Source: Nocardia harenae NBRC 108248 (lineage in GTDB: Bacteria; Actinomycetota; Actinomycetes; Mycobacteriales; Mycobacteriaceae). From it: a DNA stretch of 64,000 nucleotides. A model generated the notes under the pieces. It was not told the DNA's origin, searched no databases, and was given only the letters and a program-made list of their open reading frames with translations. Position numbers and translations under genes: made by a program. How positions within the stretch are numbered: position 1 is the stretch's first letter; every line of letters starts with the position of its first letter. Positions 16,938-25,451 of the stretch are shown here, one piece after another. The DNA is taken from the NCBI RefSeq assembly GCF_001612885.1, contig NZ_BDBH01000005.1, forward strand, positions 124,001 through 188,000. Direction: 5' to 3'.

Positions 16938-18362
16938 TCAGCTCAACTGCTTCTTCTGCACCTTCCCCATGGCGTTGCGCGGCAGCGTCTCGACGAAGCG
17001 GATCTCGCGCGGCCGCTTGTGGTTCGACAGCTCCGTCGCCACATGCGCCACCAGTTCCGCTTCGTCCGGCGCGCTGCCGCGCGGGACCACGAACGCGACG
17101 ATGCGCTGCCCCAGATCAGCGTCCGGCAGCCCGACCACCGCGACCTCGGCCACCCCCGGGTGGCCCAGTAGCGCCGTCTCGACCTCGCCCGCCCCGACCC
17201 GGTATCCCCCGGACTTGATCAGATCCACCGACTCCCGCCCGACGATCCGATGGAACCCGGCGGCATCGATGGCCGCCACATCCCCGGTGGCGAACCACCC
17301 GTCCGCGATCCAGCTCTCGGCGGTGGCATCCGGCCGGTTCAGGTACCCGTCGCCGAGCATCGGCCCGCGCACCTGCAAACTGCCGATGCTCTCGCCATCG
17401 CGCGGCACCTCGGCACCGCGCTCGTCCACCAGCCGGGTCTCGACCCCGCGCACCGGCAACCCCACCCACCCCGGCCTGCGCTCGCCATCGGCCCTGGTGG
17501 AGAGCGTGATCATGGTCTCGCTCATCCCGTACCGCTCCACCGGCGCCTGCCCGGTCAGCTCCGCCAGCCGGTGGAACACCGGCACCGGCAGCGGCGCGCT
17601 CCCGGACACCAGCAGCCGCGCGTTCGCCAGCGCCCGCGCGGACTCCTCGTCCTCCGCGATCCGCGACCAGACCGTCGGCACCCCGAAGTAGAGCGTGCCC
17701 TTCGCCGCCGCGTAGGCCTCCGGCGTCGGCTTCCCGGTGTGCACCAACCGGCTCCCGACCCGCAGCGGGCCGAGCAGCCCGAGAATCAGCCCGTGCACAT
17801 GGAACAGCGGAAGCCCGTGCACCAGCGTGTCGTCCCTGGTCCACGCCCACGCCTCGGCCAGTGCGTCCAGCCCCGCCGCAATGGCCCCCCGGCTCAGCAG
17901 CACGCCCTTCGGCGCCCCCGTGGTGCCGGAGGTGTAGAGCACGAAGGCGATCCCCGCCGGATCCGGCTCGGCATAGCGGTGCCACGACCGCGCGTGCTTG
18001 CGCACCGGAATCCGCGGCAGCTCACTCCCCTCGGGAGCGTCCCCGAGCCAGGCCTGCGCCCCGGAATCGCGCAGAATGTGCCGCAACTCCGCCGCACCCG
18101 AATCCGGCGGCACCGGCACCACACTCACCCCCGCCAGCAACGCCCCCGTCACCGCGAGCACGGTGGTCACCGTCGGCCGCGCCAGCACCGCGACCCGCTC
18201 CGCCACCACGACCCGCTCCGCCACCGAGGTCGCCGCGCCGAGCAGATCCGAGCGGGAGAGCGTCTCCCCCGCGATGGTCAGGGCATCCGGGAGGTCGTCG
18301 CCCGCGGCGACGGCGGCCGGGTTCAGCGATCGCAGCAGCACCCCGACCACGCTACTGATCAC
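16938..18362 (-). CDS. fadD36: Acyl-CoA synthetase, FadD36-like
   Basis: The 474-residue AMP-forming acyl-CoA ligase has the P-loop TSGTTGAPKG at residues 144-153, a YGMSET motif in mid-protein, WFATGDVAAID and the C-terminal catalytic lysine in NAMGKVQKKQLS. The short length and closeness to malonyl-CoA synthetase (MatB)-like ligases fit Rv1193 (FadD36). It is convergent with dapD; the 102 bases between them contain an eight-base inverted repeat (CGGCTCGG/CCGAGCCG) with a long loop, which is weak evidence for a terminator. The acyl substrate is not determined by sequence. Confidence 0.9.
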   Translation of the reverse strand: MISSVVGVLLRSLNPAAVAAGDDLPDALTIAGETLSRSDLLGAATSVAERVVVAERVAVLARPTVTTVLAVTGALLAGVSVVPVPPDSGAAELRHILRDSGAQAWLGDAPEGSELPRIPVRKHARSWHRYAEPDPAGIAFVLYTSGTTGAPKGVLLSRGAIAAGLDALAEAWAWTRDDTLVHGLPLFHVHGLILGLLGPLRVGSRLVHTGKPTPEAYAAAKGTLYFGVPTVWSRIAEDEESARALANARLLVSGSAPLPVPVFHRLAELTGQAPVERYGMSETMITLSTRADGERRPGWVGLPVRGVETRLVDERGAEVPRDGESIGSLQVRGPMLGDGYLNRPDATAESWIADGWFATGDVAAIDAAGFHRIVGRESVDLIKSGGYRVGAGEVETALLGHPGVAEVAVVGLPDADLGQRIVAFVVPRGSAPDEAELVAHVATELSNHKRPREIRFVETLPRNAMGKVQKKQLS

Positions 18363-18457
18363 AGATCGGTCACCGCTCGCCGGACTCGCTCACGCTTCCC
18401 GCGAAACAGTGACACCGTCGGTGTGTATCCGTCTCACCGCCGAGATCGGAGGTCGTG

Positions 18458-19303
18458 ATGTCCCGACCCGTGCCCGCACCGCCCGACCTTCCCGACGACT
18501 TCGAGATCGCCGCCTTCCTCCCGGTGGTCGCGGGCGGCCTGGCCGCCGCCCCCAACGTCATCCTGCAACTCGCCACCCCCGGCGTCGGCTACGGCGTGCT
18601 GGAGAGCACGGTGCACAGCGGCAACGTCATGATCCACCCGGTCAAACGCCTCCGCACCACCATGACCTACCTCGCCGTCGCCCTCCTCGGCACCGACGAG
18701 GAGCGCGCCGCCTACCGCGAGGCCGTGAACACCTCGCACCGCCAGGTCCGCTCCACCGCATCGAGCCCGGTGAAGTACAACGCCTTCGACGTCCGGCTAC
18801 AGCTCTGGGTAGCCGCCTGCCTCTACTGGGGCCTCGCCGACCTGCACGAACGCCTCCACGGCCCCCTTGACGGCCCCGAAGCCGACGCCTTCTACCGCTA
18901 CGCCGCCCGCCTCGGCACCACCCTCCAGGTCCGCCCCGACATGTGGCCCCCCGACCGCGCCGCCTTCGACCGCTACTGGTCCGAGAACCTCGCCGCCACC
19001 ACCGTCTCCCCACCGGTCCGGGCGTATCTCCGCGACCTGGTGGACCTGAAGATGCTTCCTGTGCCGGTGCAGGTCCTGCTCGGCCGCCCGCACCGCTACC
19101 TGGTGGCCGGGATGCTTCCGCCGCACGTCCGCGACCAGATGGGGTTGCGCTGGACGTCCCGCGACGAATGGCTCCTCTCCCGCACCCTTCGCCTCCTCGG
19201 CTACGTCGACAGCGCCCTCCCGTACTCGGTGCGCCGCCTCCCCCTCGGCATCTACCTCAGTGACCTGCGCTTCCGTCGCAAGCACGGGCTTCCGCTGATC
19301 TAG
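18458..19303 (+). CDS. MpaB-family oxygenase (DUF2236)
   Basis: The 281-residue protein of the ER-bound oxygenase MpaB/latex-clearing fold has the typical haem-binding landmarks: the STVHSGNVMIHPVKRLRTT stretch near residue 45 and a NTSHRQVRS motif near residue 85, where histidines and arginines contact the haem propionates. No signal peptide or membrane segment is obvious. GTG 18455 is an alternative start; GGAGG lies just upstream. Its TAG stop shares the CTAG palindrome with the convergent DUF4352 gene, so the stop codons of the two genes overlap. The substrate is unknown. Confidence 0.85.
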   Translation: MSRPVPAPPDLPDDFEIAAFLPVVAGGLAAAPNVILQLATPGVGYGVLESTVHSGNVMIHPVKRLRTTMTYLAVALLGTDEERAAYREAVNTSHRQVRSTASSPVKYNAFDVRLQLWVAACLYWGLADLHERLHGPLDGPEADAFYRYAARLGTTLQVRPDMWPPDRAAFDRYWSENLAATTVSPPVRAYLRDLVDLKMLPVPVQVLLGRPHRYLVAGMLPPHVRDQMGLRWTSRDEWLLSRTLRLLGYVDSALPYSVRRLPLGIYLSDLRFRRKHGLPLI

Positions 19304-19971
19304 CCGATCGCGACCTTCGCCCCGCCGGAGAATGCCGAATCGTGCAACTCCAGCGTGGCGGGCACCGATCCCGCCGGGACGTCGAAGACCACGATGACAT
19401 CGACGCTGTTTCCCGGGTTGATCTCGGTGATGATCTCGTCGTTGACATTGATTTCGGCCGAGGTGTCGTTGTCGAACCTGCGCCCCTGCGAATCGATCAG
19501 GTGCTGATTGCTGCCGAAATAGGTCTGCGCCCGGTCACCGATATTGGTCACCACCAGATGCACCTGGACGAACTCGCCCTGCGCGGTTTCCTTCAGGTAA
19601 GGATTGCTGCCCACCGATTTCACCGGGGCATCCACACCAGAGACCCGGAACTCGAACTTCCCGTCCCGTACTGTCGCTCCCGCCGAGGCGACCTCGGGGG
19701 CGGCCGGTTTCGGCGCGACCGCAGCCGGTTCGGCCCCAGGCGCCGCCGAGGTGAAGGTGGCCGTCGACTTGTCCTCGTCGGCACTGTTGCTCGCCAGCCC
19801 GGCAATGCCGAAGCAGCCGCCGCAGAGCAGCACCATGGCGCCGATGAGCACCCAGGGCCACACCGGCGTCTTCCGCTTCGGCGGCTGCGGCGGCGGGTAC
19901 GGCTGTCCGTACGGCGGCTGCTGGGGATACTGCGGCCCGGTGGGCTGCTGCGGATAGGGCGGCTGAGTCAT
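19300..19971 (-). CDS. Membrane-anchored DUF4352 protein
   Basis: The 223-residue protein has a Pro/Gln/Tyr-rich cytoplasmic N terminus (residues 1-36, repeats of PQQPPYGQPYPPP type), one membrane helix (about 37-61) and an extracellular immunoglobulin-like DUF4352 domain (about 105-220) with the pattern VQVHLVVTNIGDRAQTY and DSQGRRFDND. Such proteins are common surface or Mpr-like antigens in actinobacteria, with no defined reaction. The ATG at 19971 is preferred over a longer frame because it begins the Pro-rich segment. Its stop codon overlaps that of the convergent oxygenase gene. Confidence 0.85.
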   Translation of the reverse strand: MTQPPYPQQPTGPQYPQQPPYGQPYPPPQPPKRKTPVWPWVLIGAMVLLCGGCFGIAGLASNSADEDKSTATFTSAAPGAEPAAVAPKPAAPEVASAGATVRDGKFEFRVSGVDAPVKSVGSNPYLKETAQGEFVQVHLVVTNIGDRAQTYFGSNQHLIDSQGRRFDNDTSAEINVNDEIITEINPGNSVDVIVVFDVPAGSVPATLELHDSAFSGGAKVAIG

Positions 19972-20064
19972 GGACCTGACCTTGACTGGTTCTGGACGTA
20001 GGGCCACCCAGAGTGTCAGCTAATGAACAGCAGATCTGTCCGTCGAACGATCGACAGAACGTGT

Positions 20065-20715
20065 TCAGCCCTCCCCCACCCTCCCCGGCACCCGAAACGA
20101 CACCGCGATGTGATCGCGAGCGAACTCCCGCACCGCCCGCTCATCGTCGAACGGAATAACCGTCTGCGGCGTCAACGCCAGAGACAGCGAAGTCCGGGCG
20201 ATCATCTCGGCGATGGGCGCCGGATCGTACTCCGGCAACTTCCCCTCCCGCTGCAACCGAGCAATGAACTCCACCAGGTAATCCCGCCCGAGCTCGATCA
20301 CCGGCGCCCCCTGCACGGTCAGGTACGGCAGCACGACCTCCGGCTCGGTCTGCAACAACCGATCCAGCAACTTGTTCCCCCGCAACCCCTCCAGGAAAAC
20401 GACGAACAACTCGACGATCTGATCCTCGGCCCCGGCATCCCGGTCCACCTGCCGCTGCAAAGCCGCGTCCACGTCCTCGACGAACTGCCGAGCCTGCCGC
20501 AACCCCACCGCCTGGATCAGATCGGACTTGCTGGCGAACCGCCGATACAGCGTGGCCAGCGAGAGCCCGCAGCGCCGGGCGACCTCGACCATGCTGGTCC
20601 GCTTGATACCGAAATCGAGGAAGGCGACGAGCGCCGCGTCGAGCACCCGGGTCTGGTTGCGGTCCTCCGGGCCCGCGGACCGCACCAGATGCAGCAGTCG
20701 GGTCAGCTTCGCCAT
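20065..20715 (-). CDS. TetR-family transcriptional regulator
   Basis: The 216-residue regulator (ATG 20715) has the N-terminal TetR HTH (IKRTSMVEVARRCGLSLATLYRRF) at about residues 37-62 and an alpha-helical effector domain. Start codons up to 20 residues upstream are open but lack a convincing ribosome site. It follows putB by 81 bases in the same orientation and could regulate the proline operon or be independent; no palindromic operator was recognised nearby. Ligand unknown. Confidence 0.85.
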   Translation of the reverse strand: MAKLTRLLHLVRSAGPEDRNQTRVLDAALVAFLDFGIKRTSMVEVARRCGLSLATLYRRFASKSDLIQAVGLRQARQFVEDVDAALQRQVDRDAGAEDQIVELFVVFLEGLRGNKLLDRLLQTEPEVVLPYLTVQGAPVIELGRDYLVEFIARLQREGKLPEYDPAPIAEMIARTSLSLALTPQTVIPFDDERAVREFARDHIAVSFRVPGRVGEG

Positions 20716-20796
20716 GTGCGCCACCCTATCCATCCGCGAAATGATGACAGCTTCAGCATCGCATGGTTGCAGCACGGAAGGAGCCGCTGGTGTGAG

Positions 20797-21735
20797 TCAG
20801 CCCCGGCTGACCAGGGCGCGCAGGAAGAACCCCAGGTTGGCCGGGCGCTCGGCCAGGCGGCGGGTCAGGTAGCCGTACCACTCCGTGCCGTAGGGCACAT
20901 AGACCCGCACCGCCCGGCCCTCCGCCGCCAGCCTGCGCTGCTCCAGATCGCGCACGCCGTAGAGCATCTGGTGCTCGTAGCGGGTGCGGCCGGCTTCGAT
21001 GGCCGCCTCGACCAGCACCGGGTCGTGGCTGGCGACCATCGGGTAGCCGTCACCGTGCATGAGCACGTCGAGGCAGCGCAGGTAGGAGTCGGTGACCTCG
21101 GCGCCGTGCTGGAAGGCGACCTCGGGCGGCTCGTTGTACGCGCCCTTGCAGAGCCGGACCCTGGCATCGGTGAAGCCGCCGCAATCGGCCTCGGTGCGGT
21201 GCAGGTAGGACTGGAGGACCACGCCGAGCCAGGGGAACTCCGCCCGCAGGGTGTGCACGGTCGCGAGGGTCTCCGCGGTGCCGGTGTGGTCCTCGGCGTC
21301 GACCGTTACCCAGACGCCCGCCCGTTCGGCGGCGCCGCAGATGGTGCGCAGCCGATCGGCCGCGGTCGTGTGTCCACCGGGGAGCTCCCGGCCCAGCGCC
21401 GTGAGCTTCACCGACACCTCGAGTGGCCGCGCCCAGCGCGGGCCGAGCTCCGTGCCGGGCGCATCGGCCAGCGTCGCCAAGTCCGCGATCAAAGCCAGAT
21501 ACTCGGCGACGACCGCATCCGCCTGCGCCGGATCGGTGGTGTTCTCCCCGAGGAAGTCGACGCTGACCCGCCGCCCGTCGGCGAGCAGCTCCCGCAGCAC
21601 CGGGAGCAGCGCGCCCCGGTCGGCGCCCGCCACGAAGCGCCGCACCACCGCCGCCGTGATCGGCACGGTGGTGACCGCCTTCGCCAGCCGCGGCGAGCCC
21701 GCCGCCGCGAGGATCACCGGTCGCAGCGGGTTCAC
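20797..21735 (-). CDS. putB: Proline dehydrogenase
   Basis: This FAD-dependent enzyme oxidises L-proline to 1-pyrroline-5-carboxylate and passes electrons to quinone. The 312-residue monofunctional protein has the TIM barrel with VSVDFLGENTT near residue 57, VSVKLTALG near 107, VWVTVDAEDH, VRLCKGAYNEP and a C-terminal RRLAERPANLGFF helix, the classical proline-site arginines. The GTG start overlaps the pruA stop by four bases. With pruA it converts proline to glutamate, as Rv1188 does with Rv1187. The identification is firm. Confidence 0.94.
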   Translation of the reverse strand: MNPLRPVILAAAGSPRLAKAVTTVPITAAVVRRFVAGADRGALLPVLRELLADGRRVSVDFLGENTTDPAQADAVVAEYLALIADLATLADAPGTELGPRWARPLEVSVKLTALGRELPGGHTTAADRLRTICGAAERAGVWVTVDAEDHTGTAETLATVHTLRAEFPWLGVVLQSYLHRTEADCGGFTDARVRLCKGAYNEPPEVAFQHGAEVTDSYLRCLDVLMHGDGYPMVASHDPVLVEAAIEAGRTRYEHQMLYGVRDLEQRRLAAEGRAVRVYVPYGTEWYGYLTRRLAERPANLGFFLRALVSRG

Positions 21736-23360
21736 GGCGTGCCCATGTGCGGGTAGCGGTGGTCGGCAGGCGGGACGAAGGTCTCCTTGATGGTGCGCGG
21801 CGCGACCCAGCGCAGCAGGTTCAGCGGGGAGCCCGCCTTGTCGTCGGTGCCCGAGCCGCGGGCCCCGCCGAACGGCTGCTGGCCCACCACCGCGCCGGTC
21901 GGCTTGTCGTTGACGTAGAAGTTCCCCGCCGTGTACCGCAGTTTCTCGCCCGCCTGGTGTATCGCCTCCCGGTCGCGCGCGAAGACCGCGCCGGTGAGGG
22001 CGTACGGCGCGGCGTCGTTCACCTCGTCCAGCACGGTCGGCCAGGCATTGTCGTCATAGACGTGGAGTGCGAGGATCGGGCCGAAGTACTCGGTGCCGAA
22101 TGCCTCGTCGCGCGGGTCGTCGACGAGCAGGACGGTCGGCTGCACGAAATACCCCTCGCTGTCGTCCGCTCGGCCACCGACCGGGATTTCGATCCCCGCT
22201 TCTCGTGCCCTTTCCAGTGCCGCCACATTCTTGTCGTAGGCCCGGCGGTCGATCAGCGCCCCGCCGAAATGGGTCAAGTCGGCGACGTCGCCGTAGCTCA
22301 AACCGGCTGTGGTGTGCAGGAAGTCGTCCCGCATGCTGTTCCAGAGACTTCTCGGCAGGTATGCGCGAGACGCCGCTGAGCACTTCTGCCCCTGGTACTC
22401 GAAAGCACCGCGGACCAGCGCGGTAGCGAGCGATGCCGGATCGGCGGAAGGGTGCGCGACGATGAAATCTTTACCCCCGGTCTCACCGACCAGCCGCGGG
22501 TACCCACGATACCGATCCAGGTTCTGGCCGACCTGCTGCCACAGATATTTGAACGTCTTCGTGGACCCGGTGAAATGAATCCCCGCCAGATTCGGATCGG
22601 TGAGCGCGACCTCGGAGAGCGCCTGCCCGTCCCCCGTGACCAGGTTGATCACTCCCGGCGGCAACCCCGCCTCCTCCAGCAGCCTCAGCGTGTAGAACGC
22701 GGCAAGCGTCTGCGTCGGCGACGGCTTCCACACGACCGTGTTCCCCATGAGCGCGGGCGCGGTCGGCAGATTGCCCGCGATGGCGGTGAAGTTGAACGGC
22801 GTGATGGCGTAGACGAAGCCCTCCAGCGGGCGATAGTCCATGCGATTCCAGGCGCCCGCGCTCGACTGCGGCTGCTGGGCGAGGATGTCGCGGGCGAAGG
22901 CGACATTGAAGCGCCAGAAGTCGACCAGTTCGCACGGCGCGTCGATCTCCGCCTGCTGCGCGGACTTGGACTGGCCGAGCATGGTCGCGGCGGCCAGGGT
23001 CTCGCGCCACGGCCCGGAGAGGAGGTCGGCGGCGCGGAGCAGGACGGCCGCGCGTTCGTCGAACGGAAGGGAACGCCAAGCCGGGCCGGCCGCCAGCGCG
23101 GCGTCGATGGCGCTCCGCGCTTCCTCGTGCGTGGCGTCGGTGTAGGTGCCGAGCACGTGGCTGTGCCGGTGCGGGGTGACGATCTCGTGCCTCGTTCCGG
23201 TACCCGGTCGGTCCTTGCCACCGATGACCAGCGGGATCGCCACCTGCCGCTCGGCAATCTCGGCGAGTTTCGCGCGCAGGCGTTCGCGTTCCGGGGTGCC
23301 GGGGGCGTAGGTGTGGATCGGCTCGTTGCCCGGGGTGGGGACAACCGTGACAGCGTCCAT
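21732..23360 (-). CDS. pruA: L-glutamate gamma-semialdehyde dehydrogenase (P5C dehydrogenase)
   Basis: It oxidises glutamate semialdehyde, formed from pyrroline-5-carboxylate, to glutamate with NAD. The 542-residue aldehyde dehydrogenase has the general base Glu293 (VGETGGKDF), the nucleophile Cys327 (YQGQKCSAASR) and the FTGSTKTFKYLW cofactor segment; the C-terminal QPFGGARGSGTDDKAG signature is typical of the P5CDH group. The start is GTG/ATG at 23360. It leads the pruA-putB pair. It marks the left edge of an accessory region that extends to dapC at 36.1 kb. Confidence 0.95.
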   Translation of the reverse strand: MDAVTVVPTPGNEPIHTYAPGTPERERLRAKLAEIAERQVAIPLVIGGKDRPGTGTRHEIVTPHRHSHVLGTYTDATHEEARSAIDAALAAGPAWRSLPFDERAAVLLRAADLLSGPWRETLAAATMLGQSKSAQQAEIDAPCELVDFWRFNVAFARDILAQQPQSSAGAWNRMDYRPLEGFVYAITPFNFTAIAGNLPTAPALMGNTVVWKPSPTQTLAAFYTLRLLEEAGLPPGVINLVTGDGQALSEVALTDPNLAGIHFTGSTKTFKYLWQQVGQNLDRYRGYPRLVGETGGKDFIVAHPSADPASLATALVRGAFEYQGQKCSAASRAYLPRSLWNSMRDDFLHTTAGLSYGDVADLTHFGGALIDRRAYDKNVAALERAREAGIEIPVGGRADDSEGYFVQPTVLLVDDPRDEAFGTEYFGPILALHVYDDNAWPTVLDEVNDAAPYALTGAVFARDREAIHQAGEKLRYTAGNFYVNDKPTGAVVGQQPFGGARGSGTDDKAGSPLNLLRWVAPRTIKETFVPPADHRYPHMGTP

Positions 23361-23531
23361 ATCTCAGGCTAGCGCCGGATTGCTGGTCCGGCAGGGAGGC
23401 CGCGCAGTCTTCTCAACCGTCGGAGGGCTCCTCGATCCGTACAACAACGCTCATGAGACTCGATGATCCACGCCTGCGACCCGATTCGTCGGAATTTGCC
23501 GCCGCCGCCCGCGTGGTGGAATCTCTCCGAC

Positions 23532-24479
23532 ATGGAGGAAGCGATCGAACCACTACCGCTCGAGGCGATCAGCAAGGTCCCGCCCGAGCCGATCCGCGAG
23601 CACTGGGTGGTCGTCGCGAACAAGCGCTACCCGCCCAAGCAGGTCTACCAGCTCATCACCGGCTTGCCTCGCTCGGCGTTCACTTCGCACCGTGCCCTCG
23701 CCGAGCTGCGCAAATCTGGACTGACCACCAGTGTCTACACACCTCCCGCCGCCGAGGCAGCCCGCACGAGACCGGCCGAGGAGCCCGAAGACTCGACGAG
23801 CAGCGTCCAACTGGCCGAATCCTTCGCAACACTGCTGAAGTTCCTCACCGACCGCAACCTGACGCTGCACCTCGCCGACGCCGAGGCCGCCCTCCAGCAC
23901 GCTGATGCGACCGAGAGCAGCACGGTGATCACCGAGTATGGATTCAGCGACGACCTCCTCGACGCCGCGCTGGCCGTGCGCGCGCACGTCGGTCGCCTCA
24001 GCGACGTCATCCACGCGACCGTCATCGCCCGCGTGCTGCCTGCCATCCTCGAACCCGGCGAGGTGGTCGCGCGGCGGCCGTCGCTGGGAGCGGGCAATGA
24101 CCCGTCTCGCCCCTTCGATCTCGAGACCAACAAGCGGATAGCCGAATTCAAGGTCGCGCAGTGGAAGGGCGCCGACACCATGCGCAAGCGAGGTGTCGTC
24201 GCCGATCTGGTCCACCTGGCGCTCGACACAACGGATCGGCGTGCTCAACTGTTCGTTGTCGGCACACTTCCCATCCACTTTTTGACGACGTCCACGACGA
24301 CGATCGAATGGGCGCTCGGCCGATCGTCTCCGCACACCAGAGCCCGATTCGAAGAACGCTTCGGACCAGCGCGCGACCACACCGTCGCCGATTTCACCCG
24401 CGAGCACGACGCGCGTATCGAGTTGGTCGACCTGACGACGCTCGTCCCGTCCTTGGCTCTACCACCAGAGCTCATCTGA
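23532..24479 (+). CDS. Putative PD-(D/E)XK nuclease-like protein, unassigned
   Basis: The 315-residue protein begins at ATG 23532; an in-frame ATG at 23463 would add 23 residues. The first 60 residues form a compact helical module (REHWVVVANKRYPPKQVYQL, then TGLPRSAFTSHRALAELRKSG) that recurs, from memory, in other actinobacterial proteins. The C-terminal half holds a pattern of a PD-(D/E)XK core: an Asp in RPFDLET, then a strand with E-F-K in IAEFKVAQWKG, then a hydrophobic strand RAQLFVVGTLPI. That suggests metal-dependent DNA cleavage, but the fold is not proven. It lies alone at the left edge of the accessory region. Function is inference. Confidence 0.7.
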   Translation: MEEAIEPLPLEAISKVPPEPIREHWVVVANKRYPPKQVYQLITGLPRSAFTSHRALAELRKSGLTTSVYTPPAAEAARTRPAEEPEDSTSSVQLAESFATLLKFLTDRNLTLHLADAEAALQHADATESSTVITEYGFSDDLLDAALAVRAHVGRLSDVIHATVIARVLPAILEPGEVVARRPSLGAGNDPSRPFDLETNKRIAEFKVAQWKGADTMRKRGVVADLVHLALDTTDRRAQLFVVGTLPIHFLTTSTTTIEWALGRSSPHTRARFEERFGPARDHTVADFTREHDARIELVDLTTLVPSLALPPELI

Positions 24480-24572
24480 CTCGTAACGCTCCGACGTCAG
24501 GCGGCCACACCGGGGACAGCAGCCCCCGCAGTGCCCGGCGTCCGGTATACGGTAGCGCCGGGGGACACCGCT

Positions 24573-24875
24573 GTGGGCCGTCCCGAAGACGTGAAAGCAG
24601 GGCGGAGCGTGGACGCTGCGGAACCGCAGTCAGAGCTCGACCGGCGGATAGCCGCGGTCCGAGGCGAATCGAAATCGCCCGATGGAACCATTGCCATCGA
24701 AACCGATCCGGCAGGCCGGATAACCCGCCTCCATGTCGCCGACTACGCCATGGACGACGGCCCGGACCACCTGGCCGCGGTCCTGGTCGAGCAGCATCGG
24801 AACGCGCACACGGCGGCCATCGACCGGGCCGTGCGTATCCTCGACCCGGCCACTCCGGGGAGTTCCGATGGCTGA
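24573..24875 (+). CDS. YbaB/EbfC-like small protein, first of two
   Basis: A protein of about 100 residues with a YbaB-type core: SPDGTIAIETDPAGRITRL, then an AMDDGP turn and a long C-terminal helix. GTG 24573 has a GGGGGA box seven bases upstream; GTG 24609 is an alternative that removes 12 residues. The next gene encodes a paralogue with the same pattern, and the stop overlaps its ATG region. YbaB-like proteins include EspL of the mycobacterial ESX-1 locus, so a helper or chaperone role for the secreted proteins encoded downstream is plausible. It opens the five-gene cassette 24.6-27.2 kb. Confidence 0.75.
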   Translation: MGRPEDVKAGRSVDAAEPQSELDRRIAAVRGESKSPDGTIAIETDPAGRITRLHVADYAMDDGPDHLAAVLVEQHRNAHTAAIDRAVRILDPATPGSSDG

Positions 24876-25158
24876 CGACCCGGAGCAGGTGGCTCGGCAA
24901 GTCACCGAGGTCAACAGCGCCGTCGCCAAAGTCCGTGGCGCGGCGTTTTCGCCGGACGGCTCGGTCAATATCGAGGTCGACGTCTACGGCACCATCACCG
25001 ACCTGCGCCTGACGGAGTTCGCCATGGAACGCGGGCCGGAGCACTTCGGCCAGCTCGTCCAGGACTGCCACGAACGGGCCCATGCCGCGGCGCTGGCGGA
25101 AGCACGTCGAGTCGAAGAGCAGGTTCGCGGACAGCAGGATTCGCGAGGTGCGTGGTGA
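24868..25158 (+). CDS. YbaB/EbfC-like small protein, second of two
   Basis: The 96-residue paralogue of the preceding gene shares with it SPDG, the E-x-D-x2-G-x-I-T-x-L strand pair, and FAMERGP before the terminal helix (HERAHAAALAEARR). The ATG lies inside the 3' end of the first gene, and its own stop overlaps the GTG of the next gene, so the cassette is translated in series. Two divergent YbaB-like proteins side by side could form a heterodimer. Nucleoid binding, the classical YbaB role, is possible, but the location next to an EspC-like and a WXG-type gene points to type VII secretion. Confidence 0.78.
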   Translation: MADDPEQVARQVTEVNSAVAKVRGAAFSPDGSVNIEVDVYGTITDLRLTEFAMERGPEHFGQLVQDCHERAHAAALAEARRVEEQVRGQQDSRGAW

Positions 25159-25451
25159 ACGTCGATCCGGTGAAAATGCGGGAGTTGGCGGCGAGACTGC
25201 GCACGCAGGCAGGGCTTATCGAAAGCCGCCAACCGCTGGCTCAAGCAACCCGCAACGCGGCCCGCACGGGCATCGAAGCATCCGAGACCTTCATCCGGGT
25301 CCAAGAAGTGCTCGAGGCGCTGGATAGGGTCATCCGCTACCACGCGGATCGCGTCGACGCCGTCGCCACGGATATCGATGCCGCCGCAGCTGCCTACGAG
25401 GCACAGGAAGCCGCCAACGCGGCCTCGATGAAAGAGGTGGGGCAGCGGTGA
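25155..25451 (+). CDS. EspC-like (DUF2580-type) helical-hairpin protein with a YxxxE motif
   Basis: The 98-residue all-helical protein has two long helices and no signal peptide. The C-terminal part carries Y81-x3-E85 (AAYEAQEAAN), the general type VII secretion motif YxxxD/E. Size and helical-hairpin pattern fit the ESX secretion-associated EspC/DUF2580 group. It is coupled by GTGA overlaps both to the YbaB-like gene before it and to the large gene after it. It probably pairs with the N-terminal helical domain of that larger product for export. No ESX core component (EccC, MycP) is in the window, so the machinery would be elsewhere. Confidence 0.75.
   Translation: MNVDPVKMRELAARLRTQAGLIESRQPLAQATRNAARTGIEASETFIRVQEVLEALDRVIRYHADRVDAVATDIDAAAAAYEAQEAANAASMKEVGQR

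Noticed and set aside
20023..21756. 577-codon open frame antisense to tetR and putB
   Set aside because: It is covered by two recognised genes on the minus strand and shows the biased composition of an antisense frame.
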